Below, one piece after another: positions 35,446-45,058 of a stretch of 64,000 nt of DNA. The first letter of the stretch is position 1. Each line of letters starts with the position of its first letter. Origin of the DNA: VRUE01 sp963702175 (GTDB taxonomy: Bacteria > Actinomycetota > Thermoleophilia > Solirubrobacterales > 70-9); the NCBI GenBank assembly GCA_963702175.1, contig OY969721.1:868001-932000 (forward strand), in the 5' to 3' direction. The translations under genes and the position numbers were made by a program. A model generated the notes under the pieces. It was not told the origin of the DNA, searched no databases, and saw only the letters and a list, made by a program, of their open reading frames with translations.

Positions 35446-36029
35446 TTACGGCAGTAATGCCAGGTACACCGGTACTAAATCGCCGGGTAAATCTGTCCGC
35501 AGTAAGTAGCGAGCATGCCATTCCGCGGTCTCAGAGCAGAAGGGGGAATGCCCGCTCCTTAACACTGGAAATAAGAATTTGAGTACGTCTCCTTCGATCG
35601 CGCCAAGGTCTGTTAAATGACTTGTGACCCGATATAAGCAGTTAGTGAAACCGAAGCAGCCTTCAAGTAAGTCGCCGGTAATAAGCTGCTTGTTTGGGCG
35701 TGTGGGAGCGTACGGATTTAACGTAGACGCTTGCAGCTCGAAATGGATGGGTGCAGAATGCGCTTTGACGCTGCTGCAACCTAAGCAGTTAGTGAAATTA
35801 AGCGTTTCGATTAAAATTAAGACCGGTTGATGATTTCCGGTCGCAACGATTTTACCTAAGCCAAACGAATCGCATTTCAACCGGCGGCCGATAAGAATTC
35901 CGTCTTCCCTATCGATTCTGCCTCGATGAACTCTCCCACAGGCAGGCGGTCAGCCGGCGGGCATTCTTTGGTATGCCCGACGTTGGTACGACACAGCATG
36001 TCAGCCGACGCGGAGCTCGCGCCGATGAA
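35446..36029 (-). pseudogene. Small secreted family member 3, copy B: no start, frameshifted
   Basis: The upstream part reads FIGASSASADMLCRTNVGHT to IGKTEFLSAAG and then a stop. The family frame resumes as KCDSFGLGKIVATGNHQPV and runs to VYLALLP at 35446. About four bases are missing near 35880 relative to the paralogues. The 5' end, with start codon and signal core, is lost at 36029, where unrelated sequence leads to the lipoprotein 1 gene. Not expected to be made as a secreted protein. Confidence 0.8.
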
Positions 36030-36060
36030 TTACCTATCCTCCAGTCAGTCGTTAACGAGA

Positions 36061-36561
36061 TCAGCCGCGCCCGCAGAGAGCGACGCCGTAGGCCGCAGCC
36101 AGGCGTTCTGCTTGCGCGAACGGTCTGTATTTAGGACTGAGTGCCTGTACGAACTTAAGCGGGTCTTCTTCCGCCTTGGCCAAGCCCTTTTCGAGAGCCT
36201 CGAGAATCGCCGCCACCTGCTCCTCGTCGCCACTGGGGGCGCCGAGGGAGGCGACTTCGTCTATGCGCCTGTCATGCTCAGGGAGGTAGATCGTTTCGAC
36301 GATCTCCTCTGCTTTCTCCGCCTGCTCGGCCCGCGACAGCGACCCGATGTCGGGGTTGCCTTTGAGGTATGCGGCGAACTTCCTGTCCACCTCGTTCATG
36401 CGCGCTCGGCAAATTTTGCTGGCCTGTGCGACGAACTGGGTCTTCGACAGCGAGCCTGTATCGACGTCGATCTCCGCGCTCACACGCTCCTCGGATCCAT
36501 CTCCACAGCCCGAGACCAGCAGAACGGCGGACATGCTCGCTATTGCGAATACGCGTCGCAT
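36061..36561 (-). CDS. Lipoprotein 1, copy B (intact)
   Basis: 166 residues. The lipoprotein signal ends with lipobox VSGC. The mature part has DVDTGSLSKTQFVAQASKIC, then YLPEHDRRIDEVASLGAP, then FAQAERLAAAYGVALCGRG. The two mature Cys near the ends of the domain probably form a disulphide. It is the uninterrupted version of the gene broken by the IS in copy A and a paralogue of lipoprotein 2, from which it is separated by 9 bases. Attached to the outer face of the membrane; partner and function unknown. Confidence 0.85.
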   Translation of the reverse strand: MRRVFAIASMSAVLLVSGCGDGSEERVSAEIDVDTGSLSKTQFVAQASKICRARMNEVDRKFAAYLKGNPDIGSLSRAEQAEKAEEIVETIYLPEHDRRIDEVASLGAPSGDEEQVAAILEALEKGLAKAEEDPLKFVQALSPKYRPFAQAERLAAAYGVALCGRG

Positions 36562-36570
36562 CTGCTCGGA

Positions 36571-37095
36571 TCAGGTCCTGCCGCACGTTTTCATGCCGTA
36601 CGCACGGGCCAGCTTTAGGGGTTCTCTGAACGGCTGGAAGGCGTAAGTTTCAGCGCCGACGAATGCCACCGGGTGCTGCCTGGCCTTCTCGAGAGCTACC
36701 ACTATGGCCTCGAGAATCGCCGCAACCTCATCCGTGTCGCGGCTGGGAGCGCCGAGCGAGCTGATCTCGTCGATCTGCTTTTCCCAGTTCGGGATGTAGC
36801 TTCCTTCGAGGACCGCTTTAATCGCGTTCTCCTGCTGGGAGGGCGTCGTTAGTTCGGGAGCCAGCTGAAGGAGTTTTTCGATTTCGGCTTCGAATCTTTT
36901 TCTGCCTTGCTGACAGATTTCATCGGCTTTCTCGATGAACTGCGCTTTGGACAGCGAGCCGGCCTCCACAACGATCTCGGTGTCCCCGTTCTCGGCGGAG
37001 CTGTCGTCGTCGCCACAGCCTGTACCGAGCGCCGCCGCCAGAGCCGCTAGAAAAAGAAGCTTTGCGAGATTACTCAGGGAACTCCGCGTGATCAT
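36571..37095 (-). CDS. Lipoprotein 2, copy B
   Basis: 174 residues, close to copy A (25423-25950), with lipobox LGTGC, GSLSKAQFIEKADEICQQG and the closing AYGMKTCGRT. Differences are scattered (for example LQLAPELTT for LQGAPELTT), showing that this end of the duplication has diverged. First gene of the cluster after the thiolase gene in the direction of transcription, with 51 bases between them, so read-through from thiolase is possible. Confidence 0.82.
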   Translation of the reverse strand: MITRSSLSNLAKLLFLAALAAALGTGCGDDDSSAENGDTEIVVEAGSLSKAQFIEKADEICQQGRKRFEAEIEKLLQLAPELTTPSQQENAIKAVLEGSYIPNWEKQIDEISSLGAPSRDTDEVAAILEAIVVALEKARQHPVAFVGAETYAFQPFREPLKLARAYGMKTCGRT

Positions 37096-37146
37096 GGCGC
37101 GGCAGCATAGCGACCGGCGAGTGACTTTGTCCAGTGATCAGGTTCT

Positions 37147-38334
<1,188 letters not shown>

Positions 38335-38351
38335 CGCACGCCTCCGTTCGA

Positions 38352-38367
38352 TTGACTGGTCAGTCAA
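38352..38367. promoter_or_regulatory. TetR-type operator palindrome (copy 2), thiolase/HBD divergent promoter
   Basis: TTGACTGGTCAGTCAA, identical to 4277-4292 and with the same neighbouring bases on both sides. It lies 17 bases before the thiolase start and 54 before the HBD start, so one bound repressor could control both directions. Confidence 0.78.
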
Positions 38368-38420
38368 CCAAGAGTACCTGGCGCGCGGGTCCGGTCGTCT
38401 ACGTGATAGGAACCCGCTCC

Positions 38421-39242
38421 ATGAACGCAAGCACGGGGTACGAGAGTCCGGGAATCGCAGGTAGCGGGGCCATTGCAACGGGATTGGCCGCCGTCTCCAC
38501 CACCACCACCGACACGATCCTGCTGGCGCGGAGCGAGGCCTCGGCCTGGCGCGCCGAGGAGAAAGTGGTCGCCGCCTGCGCCAAGATCGAGGGCGCCGAG
38601 CCTTCGCGACTGCGGGTCACCACCGACCCGACCGACCTCGCCGAGTGCGACATCGTCGTCGAGGCGATCGTCGAGGAGGTGGCGCCGAAGGGCGAGCTGA
38701 TCTCCACAATTGCTGAGGCCTGCCCCGACGCGGACCTGGCTACGACCACTTCGTCGCTCAGCATCGCCGGCATCGCCGAGGCCGCCGGCGTCGACAAGCT
38801 CTTTGCCCTCCACGTCTTCAACCCCGTGCCGCGGATGAAGCTGGTCGAGGTCTGCTTTCCGGATGGCGCGGTCGGTGCACGTGAGAAGGCACTGGCCTGG
38901 TGCGCGGCACTCGGCAAGACCGCGGTCGAGGTCCCCGACCAGGCCGGCTTCGTCGTCAACCGGCTGCTCTTCCCCTACCTCTTCGAAGCGGTGCGGATGA
39001 TCGAGCGGACCGGCATGGAGGCGGGCGAGGTCGACACCTGCATGAAGCTCGGCGCCGGCCACCCGATGGGCCCGCTGGCGCTGCTCGACTTCGTCGGCCT
39101 CGACGTCTCCCAGGCGATCGGCGACGCGCTATATGCCGAGAACGGCGAGGCCGCCAGCAAGCCGCCCGGGCTGATGGTCGAGATGGTCGGCGAAGGGAAG
39201 CTGGGCCGCAAGTCCGGCGCCGGCTTCTACAGCTACGACTAG
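38421..39242 (+). CDS. 3-hydroxyacyl-CoA dehydrogenase
   Basis: 273 residues from ATG 38421. The Rossmann glycine motif is IAGSGAIATGLAAV. DIVVEAIVEEVAPKGEL and LFALHVFNPVPRMKLVEV (catalytic His) follow, then GFVVNRLLFPYLFEA and GAGHPMGPLALLDFVGLD of the C-terminal dimer domain. It oxidises 3-hydroxyacyl-CoA with NAD+, the step before thiolase. The dinucleotide site is slightly unusual (no acidic residue is obvious after the second strand: TILLARS), so NADP+ use is possible. Divergent from thiolase. Confidence 0.88.
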   Translation: MNASTGYESPGIAGSGAIATGLAAVSTTTTDTILLARSEASAWRAEEKVVAACAKIEGAEPSRLRVTTDPTDLAECDIVVEAIVEEVAPKGELISTIAEACPDADLATTTSSLSIAGIAEAAGVDKLFALHVFNPVPRMKLVEVCFPDGAVGAREKALAWCAALGKTAVEVPDQAGFVVNRLLFPYLFEAVRMIERTGMEAGEVDTCMKLGAGHPMGPLALLDFVGLDVSQAIGDALYAENGEAASKPPGLMVEMVGEGKLGRKSGAGFYSYD

Positions 39243-39246
39243 CAGC

Positions 39247-39474
39247 TCACCGTTTTCCCGCCAGGTCCCAGATCACGTCGGCCGGGGAGATGCCCTGGCG
39301 GCGGGCGGTGATCTCGATCTCCTCCCAGGGCAGCTCCGCCTCGGGAAGGTCGTCCCAGCGAGCGAGGTCGAGGGCCTCCAGGGCACCTTTCAGCGCCGGG
39401 CCGAGGTGCTCCTCGGCACGAAGCAGTGACCTCAGCACCTCGAGTTGCTTCTCGCTCAAACGCACAACCCACAT
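39247..39474 (-). CDS. Small hypothetical protein, helical
   Basis: 75 residues from ATG 39474 with GGAGG upstream. MWVVRLSEKQLEVLRSLLRA opens a helix-rich sequence that ends PADVIWDLAGKR. No domain recognised. Convergent with HBD (4 bases between stops). It precedes nothing in an operon; the next gene on this strand (CorC-like) ends upstream of it at 39519, so read-through from that gene is possible. Confidence 0.65.
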   Translation of the reverse strand: MWVVRLSEKQLEVLRSLLRAEEHLGPALKGALEALDLARWDDLPEAELPWEEIEITARRQGISPADVIWDLAGKR

Positions 39475-39518
39475 GCGGCACCTCCAGGGTCGGCGGGGAC
39501 GCGGGTTGCCTGGAGAAG

Positions 39519-40835
39519 CTAGGTGGCCGAGCGGACGGAATCGCTCGCGCTGCCGCTGATGCGGACCGCCTCGATCCGGTTCTCCCGCACCGACTCGACC
39601 CGGATCGTGTAGCCGTTGGCGACGATCGTGTCCCCCCGCTTCGGCAGCCGGCCGAGCTCGCCGAAGACGTAGCCGCCGACCGAGTTGTAGGCGTCGGTGT
39701 CGACCGGCAGCTCGATCCCGGCGTCGGAGAGGTCGCCGAGCGAGACGTGGCCGCGCACGAACCACTCGCCGTTGGCCAGCTGGCGCAGCGCCGCGGCGCG
39801 GGGATCGGTCTCGTCCTCGATCTCCCCTACCACCTCCTCGAGGATGTCCTCGACGGTGACGATCCCGACCGTGCGCCCGTACTCGTCGGCGACGACGGCG
39901 ATCGAGGTGCGCTGCACCTGCAGGTCGTGGAGAAGGTCGTCGAGGGGGCGGGTCTCGGGGACGATCAGCGCGTCGCGCACCGCCGCGTCGATCGGGCTCT
40001 CCGGCCCGTCGCTCATGTAGAGGCGGATGAGACTGTTGTTGTGGACGATCCCCTTGACCTTGTCGGGGTTCTCTTCCTCGACCACGACCAGGCGGGTGTG
40101 GCCGGAGGTTACGCAGCGCCGCAGCGCCGTCTCGACCGTCTCCGAGGCGTCGACGATGACGACGGCCGGGATCGGGGTCATCACCTCGCGCGCCTCCTGC
40201 TCGTGCAGGTGGAAGACGCCGCCCAGCATCCCGGCCTCGCCGGGATCGAGGCGGCCGCGCTGGGCGCCGCGCACGATCATCAGCCGCAGCTCCTCCGGCG
40301 ACCCCACCTCCTCGTCCCCCTCCGGCTCGATCCGCAGCACCCGAGTGACGACGAACCGTGCCGGGGCGTTGGTAAGCAGGATCAGCGGGTGGAAGAGGCG
40401 CCGGAAGAGGGCGAGCGGCCTGGCGATCCGCAGCAGCAGCCGCTCAGCGCGGGCGATCCCGATCATCTTCGGCGCCTGCTCGCCGAAGATCACGTGCAGC
40501 AGGGTCACCACGAAGTAGGCGAAGGCGAAGGCGAGGATGTAGGAGGCAGCGTCGCCGAGGAAGCCGTGCAGCAGCGGCTCGACCAGCTCGGCGATCGCCG
40601 GCTCGCCGAGGAAGCCGATCCCGATCGAGGCCAGCGTGATGCCGACCTGGGAGGTGGCGACGAACTCGTCGACGTGGTCGATCTGGTCGAGCGCGACGCG
40701 GGCGGCGGCGCTCCCCTCCTCCGCCGTCTTCTCGATTCGGCTGCGCCGCGAGCGCACGATCGCGAACTCGGCCGCGACGAAGAAGCCGTTGACGGCAACC
40801 AGAAGGAGGACCAGGACGATCAGCAGAACGGGCAT
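39519..40835 (-). CDS. CorC/HlyC-type CBS-pair membrane protein (CNNM family)
   Basis: 438 residues. The DUF21/CNNM membrane domain covers about 1-190 (VLLLVAVNGFFVAAEFAIVR, SIGIGFLGEPAIAELVEPLL). Two CBS domains follow (about 205-325; VMTPIPAVVIVDASETVETA, SIAVVADEYGRTVGIVTVED). A CorC_HlyC transporter-associated domain ends the protein (GHVSLGDLSDAGIELP). Family members move or sense Mg2+ and Co2+ and bind ATP at the CBS pair. The acidic motif EEVVGEIEDE between CBS2 and the last domain is typical. Confidence 0.92.
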   Translation of the reverse strand: MPVLLIVLVLLLVAVNGFFVAAEFAIVRSRRSRIEKTAEEGSAAARVALDQIDHVDEFVATSQVGITLASIGIGFLGEPAIAELVEPLLHGFLGDAASYILAFAFAYFVVTLLHVIFGEQAPKMIGIARAERLLLRIARPLALFRRLFHPLILLTNAPARFVVTRVLRIEPEGDEEVGSPEELRLMIVRGAQRGRLDPGEAGMLGGVFHLHEQEAREVMTPIPAVVIVDASETVETALRRCVTSGHTRLVVVEEENPDKVKGIVHNNSLIRLYMSDGPESPIDAAVRDALIVPETRPLDDLLHDLQVQRTSIAVVADEYGRTVGIVTVEDILEEVVGEIEDETDPRAAALRQLANGEWFVRGHVSLGDLSDAGIELPVDTDAYNSVGGYVFGELGRLPKRGDTIVANGYTIRVESVRENRIEAVRISGSASDSVRSAT

Positions 40836-40986
40836 CAGAACTCGTGCGCGCTCACGTCAGGGCTGGGCCCTGCTGTGTCCCGGTACTTCGGGGGAGGTCG
40901 TCGTCTGCCATGCGGCGTACGGAATATAGCTTTCCCCGCCGCCGCCACCCCGACCGGACCTTTCAGGTGCCATATTTGAGCGGTCT

Positions 40987-41922
40987 ATGCGCATCGCCAG
41001 CCTGGTCCCCTCCGCAACCGAGATGCTCTACGCCTTGGGCCTGGGCGAGAGCGTGGTCGCGATCACCCACGAGTGCGACTACCCGCCGGAGACGGGCGCG
41101 GTCCCGCGCCTGACCCGCTCCGTGCTGCCCTCTGGGCTCGATGCGGCGCAGATCGACATCACGGTGAAGGCGACCGTGGCGGAGGGCCGTGCGCTCTACG
41201 CGCTCGACGAGGAGCGGCTCGCCGACCTGGCACCGGACCTGATCGTCACCCAGGCGGTCTGCGCCGTCTGTGCTGTCTCCTACGAGGACGTGCTTGAGGT
41301 CGCCGCCCGGCTGCCGAGTCAGCCCCGGGTCCTCCAGCAGGACCCCAGCTCCCTGACCGAGATGCTCGAGGACGTGGTCCGGCTCGGCGAGGCCACCGGA
41401 GTCGAGGGTGCGGCGCACGAGCTGCGCGGCGAGCTCGAAGGCAGGTTGGCGTCCGTTCGTGGCGCCGTCGCCGGGGCGAGCCTGCCGCGGGTGATCGCCC
41501 TAGAGTGGCTCAACCCGCCCTACGTTGGCGGCCACTGGGTGCCGGAGATGATCTCGATCGCCGGCGGCGAAGACGTCGCGGGGCCGCCCGGGCTGAAGTC
41601 CCCCGAGGTCTCGTGGGGGGAGCTCGCCGGCCTCAACCCGGACATCGTCGTAGTCATGCCATGCGGCTGGTACGTCGATGCCGCCCGCTCGCAGGCGCTT
41701 GAACACTGGTTCGAGATCGAAGACCTGGGCGCCCAGCGCGTCTTCGCGGTCGACGCGGCCTCGACCTTCTCCCGGCCCGGGCCGCGGCTGGTCGACGGCG
41801 TCGAGCTGCTCGGCCACCTGATCCACCCCGACCTCGTCGATCCGCCGGGGAGCATCGGGTTCGCCGAGCTGCGCTCGCCAAGCAGACCCGTTAGTGGCCA
41901 TCCCGGCAGGGGTTCCACTTAA
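40987..41922 (+). CDS. Cobalamin/siderophore-type substrate-binding protein (BtuF-like fold), no signal peptide
   Basis: 311 residues. It opens MRIASLVPSATEMLYALGLG, then VVAITHECDYPPE and LAPDLIVTQAVCAVCAVSY, the usual start of class III periplasmic binding proteins. GHWVPEMISIAGGEDVAG and LNPDIVVVMPCGWYVD complete the second lobe. There is no signal peptide and no transporter gene next to it, as in a widespread cytosolic subgroup. The residues VCAVCAV are a Cys pair that might bind a metal or cofactor. Ligand unknown. Confidence 0.85.
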   Translation: MRIASLVPSATEMLYALGLGESVVAITHECDYPPETGAVPRLTRSVLPSGLDAAQIDITVKATVAEGRALYALDEERLADLAPDLIVTQAVCAVCAVSYEDVLEVAARLPSQPRVLQQDPSSLTEMLEDVVRLGEATGVEGAAHELRGELEGRLASVRGAVAGASLPRVIALEWLNPPYVGGHWVPEMISIAGGEDVAGPPGLKSPEVSWGELAGLNPDIVVVMPCGWYVDAARSQALEHWFEIEDLGAQRVFAVDAASTFSRPGPRLVDGVELLGHLIHPDLVDPPGSIGFAELRSPSRPVSGHPGRGST

Positions 41923-42005
41923 CTTTTTCGGAGAGCGGTTGCTGCCGTCCGAGATCGGACTGGCCGAAAAAGTACAAGACGTTCCGCCCCTGCCGAGATG
42001 GCCGC

Positions 42006-42830
42006 TTACGCGACTGTTATGGCCGCGACGAAAGAGAGGGCGCCGAGCGCGGCCATCGCCAGCAGCTCCGCCGGCAGGTGGTTGCGGCCGAGCATTCCTC
42101 GTTCGCCACCAACGATCAGGAGCGAGCAGAGCACGCCAGCGGCGAGTCCGCCGAGGTGGCCGCCGAGGCTGATGTTCGCGGCGCTGATGCTGAAAACCAG
42201 ATTGAGCACGATGAGCAGCCCGACCGAGGATGCGAGCGCATCGAAGCCGCGCCGCCGAGCGATGACGAAGGTGGCGCCGAAAATGCCGTAGACCGCCCCG
42301 GAGGCGCCTACCGTAAGCGCATTCGGATCGAGCAGGAGGGCGCCGAAGGATCCGCCCAGCAACGAGACGAAGTAGACCGCGAGAAAGCGCGGAGTGCCGA
42401 TTCCCGGCTCCAGTATCCGGCCGAGGAAGTAGAGGGCGAACATGTTGAAGCCGATGTGGAAGATGCTCCCGTGCAGGAAGCCGCTGGTGACGAGCCGGTA
42501 CCACTCGCCGTCCGCCACCAAGGGTCCGAAAAGGCCGAAATCGAGCAACATGGGGTCGGTCGTTTTTTGAGAGAAGCCGCCCGAGCCGGAGACGATCTCG
42601 GCGAGGTAGGCGGCGACGTTGAGCGCGATCAGGACGAAGGTCGCCGGCGCCGCGGCGAAGGCCGACGCCTCACCCACCCCCCGGGTTACATGCGTGCGCT
42701 GGCGCGAGCACTCCGGGCAGCGCATGCCGACAGGGGTCGGGGTCATGCAATCGGGGCAGATCGGCCGGCCGCAGGACGAGCAGGAGACGGCGGTCTCGCG
42801 GTCGGGGTGCCTGTAACAGGTCTCGGCCAA
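42006..42830 (-). CDS. Rhomboid-family intramembrane serine protease with N-terminal zinc-binding domain
   Basis: About 274 residues from TTG 42830 (MAETCYRHPDRET); a TTG 21 codons upstream is an alternative. The first 50 residues hold paired Cys (SCSSCGRPICPDC, RCPECSR), a B-box-like zinc site. Six membrane spans follow. The catalytic Ser is in GASGAVYGIFG, the His in GGHLGGLAAG, and the loop motif is FLHGSIFHIGFNMFAL. It cleaves membrane protein substrates within the bilayer. Substrates unknown. Confidence 0.9.
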   Translation of the reverse strand: MAETCYRHPDRETAVSCSSCGRPICPDCMTPTPVGMRCPECSRQRTHVTRGVGEASAFAAAPATFVLIALNVAAYLAEIVSGSGGFSQKTTDPMLLDFGLFGPLVADGEWYRLVTSGFLHGSIFHIGFNMFALYFLGRILEPGIGTPRFLAVYFVSLLGGSFGALLLDPNALTVGASGAVYGIFGATFVIARRRGFDALASSVGLLIVLNLVFSISAANISLGGHLGGLAAGVLCSLLIVGGERGMLGRNHLPAELLAMAALGALSFVAAITVA

Positions 42831-42892
42831 GGGACGGGAGCCTATGGCCTGAGGCCACGCACCGGCCTTAGTGTTGTCGCATCGAGGAGCCA

Positions 42893-43209
42893 AGCCGAAA
42901 CATCGAGCTGAAGGCCAGAGATCCCGACCCGGAGCGATCGGCCGCGGCCTGCCAAGAGCTCGGCGCCGAGATCGTCGCCAAGCGCCGCGACCTCCTCCTC
43001 TGGGAGAACGTGCGGATCCACCTCGACCGGGTCGAGGATCTGGGCAACTTCATCGAGCTCGAGGCGGTCGCCGCCCCCGGTTCGGATCTCGCGCGGGAGG
43101 AAGAGCAGGTGCGCGTCCTGCGAACCGGGCTTGGAGTCGACGACACGACCTGATCGGTGAGAGCTACTGCGACCTGCTGCGCTCGGTGCCCAGCCGTTTC
43201 AAGCCCTGA
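42893..43209 (+). pseudogene. CYTH-domain (class IV adenylate cyclase-like) remnant
   Basis: In the plus strand the frame RNIELKARDPDPERSAAACQ gives the start of a CYTH protein. It then jumps to the C-terminal half (EIVAKRRDLLLWENVRIHLD, LGNFIELEAVAAPGSDLARE), and the final segment LIGESYCDLLRSV needs a frame change near 43150. About 70 residues of the middle are missing. The expected initiator before RNIELK is absent: the bases read CCAAGC where ATGAGC would be normal. It overlaps the tail of the acetyltransferase gene on the other strand. Confidence 0.75.
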
Positions 43210-43649
43210 CCGTCGAGGCGCAGGATCAGCCAGTCTCGCAGCCGCGTCGCGCCGAGCTCGTCGTAGAAGCGCAAGGCCGGCTCGTTCCAATCAAGCGCTG
43301 ACCACTCGAGGCGGGCGCACTCGCGCTCGAGCGCGGTCGCCGCGATCCTGGCGAGCAGCGCCCGACCGATGCCGCGGCGGCGATTCTCAGGCCGGACGAA
43401 GAGGTCCTCGACCCAGATTCCAGGGCGGCACTCAAAGGTCGAGAAGGTCCCGAAGAAGATCGCGTAGCCGACAGCCTCGCCGTCGACCTCGGCGATCAGC
43501 GCCTCGGCGGCGCCTTGGTCGAACAGCGACCTCGCCAGCAGCTCCGCGTCTCCCCTGACCGCGTCGCCGAGCTTCTCGTACTCGGCCAACTCCCGGATCA
43601 TCCCGAAGAGCAGCTCCGCGTCGTCTCTGACCGCCGACCGGATCCTCAT
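43164..43649 (-). CDS. GNAT-family N-acetyltransferase
   Basis: 161 residues from ATG 43649. MRIRSAVRDDAELLFGMIRE opens the fold. VGYAIFFGTFSTFECRPGIW and VEDLFVRPENRRRGIGRALL provide beta4 and the acetyl-CoA pyrophosphate loop (RRRGIGRA). NEPALRFYDELGATRLRDW ends it. The pattern is closest to the diamine/polyamine acetyltransferase branch, but the acceptor cannot be read from the sequence. It is not in an operon; neighbours on both sides are damaged genes. Confidence 0.88.
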   Translation of the reverse strand: MRIRSAVRDDAELLFGMIRELAEYEKLGDAVRGDAELLARSLFDQGAAEALIAEVDGEAVGYAIFFGTFSTFECRPGIWVEDLFVRPENRRRGIGRALLARIAATALERECARLEWSALDWNEPALRFYDELGATRLRDWLILRLDGQGLKRLGTERSRSQ

Positions 43650-43733
43650 CCCGCGCAGCCTATGTCGAGTTTCTTTCGCAATGCGGATGAAACTCGACAA
43701 ATGCAGCCCAGCAGTCGCCATAGGCTGCCGCCC

Positions 43734-43914
43734 ATGGCCAACGTCTTCAGGCCTGGCCGCCTACCCGTACCACTTCCACTACGCCGACGAGGAGCTGGTG
43801 ATCGTGCTCTCCGGGAGCCCCACCCTCCGGCCGAAAGGTGGCGGGCTGCGGGCCTTCTTCCGCCGCGATGACCGGGTCGGCTACTTCGAGGGAGAGCGCC
43901 CACACGAGGGGTGA
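43734..43914 (+). pseudogene. Cupin-domain protein remnant
   Basis: ATG 43734 starts MANVFR, then a different frame carries AAYPYHFHYADEELVIVLSG, the first cupin metal motif. The sequence then passes straight to GGGLRAFFRRDDRVGYFEGE, which looks like the extreme C-terminus of full-length relatives. Two deletions are inferred: one near residue 6 that also shifts frame, and one of about 60 residues removing the second cupin motif. A strong terminator follows immediately. Identity of both ends rests on recalled family pattern. Confidence 0.65.
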
Positions 43915-43922
43915 CAAGCCAA

Positions 43923-43952
43923 GAGACCGGGCCCCGCGCGGGGCCCGGTCTC
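43923..43952. terminator. Bidirectional hairpin terminator
   Basis: GAGACCGGGCCCC and its exact complement around a GCGC loop: 13 bp of stem. It sits between the cupin remnant and the convergent DUF378 gene and could serve both. Confidence 0.8.
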
Positions 43953-43970
43953 GCACGATGCCGCTTGGCC

Positions 43971-44210
43971 TCAAGTGCCGCGCGGGTGCGGCGTGTGGCT
44001 GCCGATGTGGAGGCTGTCGAGCAGCCTCGGGATGTAGAGGAGGCCGCAGACGCCGACCACGACGTAGACGATGTCGGTGAGCGTGCCGCCCCCGAAGACG
44101 TCCGAGACCACGTTCGTGTCGAACAGCCCGACCATCCCCCAGTTGAGAGCGCCGAGCACCAAGACCAACAGGGCGACGGGCTCGAACCGCTTGATCATCT
44201 CCATCATCAT
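43971..44210 (-). CDS. DUF378 family small membrane protein
   Basis: 79 residues, two membrane spans. ALLVLVLGALNWGMVGLFDT and LTDIVYVVVGVCGLLYIPRL match the DUF378 pattern (ALNWG in the first span). AGGAGG precedes the start. Function of the family is unknown. It is transcribed alone, away from dtd, with a short inverted repeat (ACCGTCG/CGACGGT) in the intergenic space. Confidence 0.85.
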   Translation of the reverse strand: MMMEMIKRFEPVALLVLVLGALNWGMVGLFDTNVVSDVFGGGTLTDIVYVVVGVCGLLYIPRLLDSLHIGSHTPHPRGT

Positions 44211-44315
44211 TCCTCCTAGGGAGATAATGCGGATAGTTACGACCCATATACACCGTCGGAGGGGCGACGGTTACCGCTCCAAACGGTAGCTTGGCGGCGT
44301 GCAAGGGAGCGACCG

Positions 44316-44732
44316 GTGAGAGCGCTCGTCCAGCGGGTTAGCCAGGCTGCCGTCGACATCGAGGGTGAGCGCGTGGCGCAGATCGGTCCCGGGCTGCTGG
44401 TCCTGCTCGGGGTGCGTCGCGGCGACGGTGAGGCCGAGGCGGACCGGCTCGCCGACAAGGTGCGGGCGCTGCGCGTCTTCGACGACGCCGAGGGCCGGAT
44501 GAACGAGCCGCTGGGCGACCGCCAGGTGCTCTGCGTCAGCCAGTTCACCCTCTACGGCGACGCCCGCAAGGGCAACCGGCCCAGCTACGTCGAAGCTGCC
44601 CCCGGTGAGGAGGCCGAGCCGCTCTACGACCGTTTCTGCGAGCGACTCGGAGCGGCGAAGGGAGTCTTCGGCGCGTGCATGGGCGTGGCCCTGGTCAACG
44701 ACGGTCCGGTGACCCTGCTGCTCGAGTCGTGA
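44316..44732 (+). CDS. dtd: D-aminoacyl-tRNA deacylase
   Basis: 138 residues from a GTG start: VRALVQRVSQAAVDIEGE. The signature SQFTLYGDARKGNRPSY and the Gly-Pro loop NDGPVTLLLE (usually NSGPVT) define DTD. It hydrolyses D-aminoacyl-tRNA (and Gly-tRNA-Ala), using the cross-subunit Gly-cisPro motif for chirality. Full family length. The stop overlaps the next start (GTGA), so it is coupled with the damaged acetyltransferase gene. Confidence 0.93.
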   Translation: MRALVQRVSQAAVDIEGERVAQIGPGLLVLLGVRRGDGEAEADRLADKVRALRVFDDAEGRMNEPLGDRQVLCVSQFTLYGDARKGNRPSYVEAAPGEEAEPLYDRFCERLGAAKGVFGACMGVALVNDGPVTLLLES

Positions 44733-45022
44733 GGCCGGCACGCCCGGCGGACGCCGCCGCGGTCGCGGCGCTCTGGACCGAGGCCTACGTGACGCTCGGC
44801 GGTGGCGGGCGCACCGAGCCCTACGCCGACGTCGACCTCCTCCAGACCGCCGCCCGCGGCGAGGTCTTCGTCGCTGAGCGTGGCGATGCGATCGTCGGCG
44901 TGGTCGCCCTCCTCCCTCCCGAGTCGCTCGGCTACGAGCGCGCCCCCGAGCGCGACACGGTCGACGAGACAGGCCACGGCCGGCTCGTGTTCCGCCTCGC
45001 CCTGGGCGGCGGTAAGGTCTGA
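44729..45022 (+). CDS. GNAT acetyltransferase with internal deletion
   Basis: 97 residues. VRPARPADAAAVAALWTEAY and VFVAERGDAIVGVVALLPP are the first half of a GNAT domain. It then continues ESLGYERAPERDTVDETGHG, which is the usual end of the fold. The segment between, with the acetyl-CoA loop (R-x-x-G-x-G/A), is absent, about 50 residues, with the frame kept. It is therefore unlikely to be active. It overlaps dtd by four bases and lies 36 bases before the GMC gene. Confidence 0.75.
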   Translation: MRPARPADAAAVAALWTEAYVTLGGGGRTEPYADVDLLQTAARGEVFVAERGDAIVGVVALLPPESLGYERAPERDTVDETGHGRLVFRLALGGGKV

Positions 45023-45058
45023 ACGGTCCAGGTGGGACTGGCGAACGGAGGAGGAGCG

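Noticed and set aside
38364..39062. Long minus-strand frame opposite HBD
   Set aside because: Shadow of a well-supported 3-hydroxyacyl-CoA dehydrogenase.
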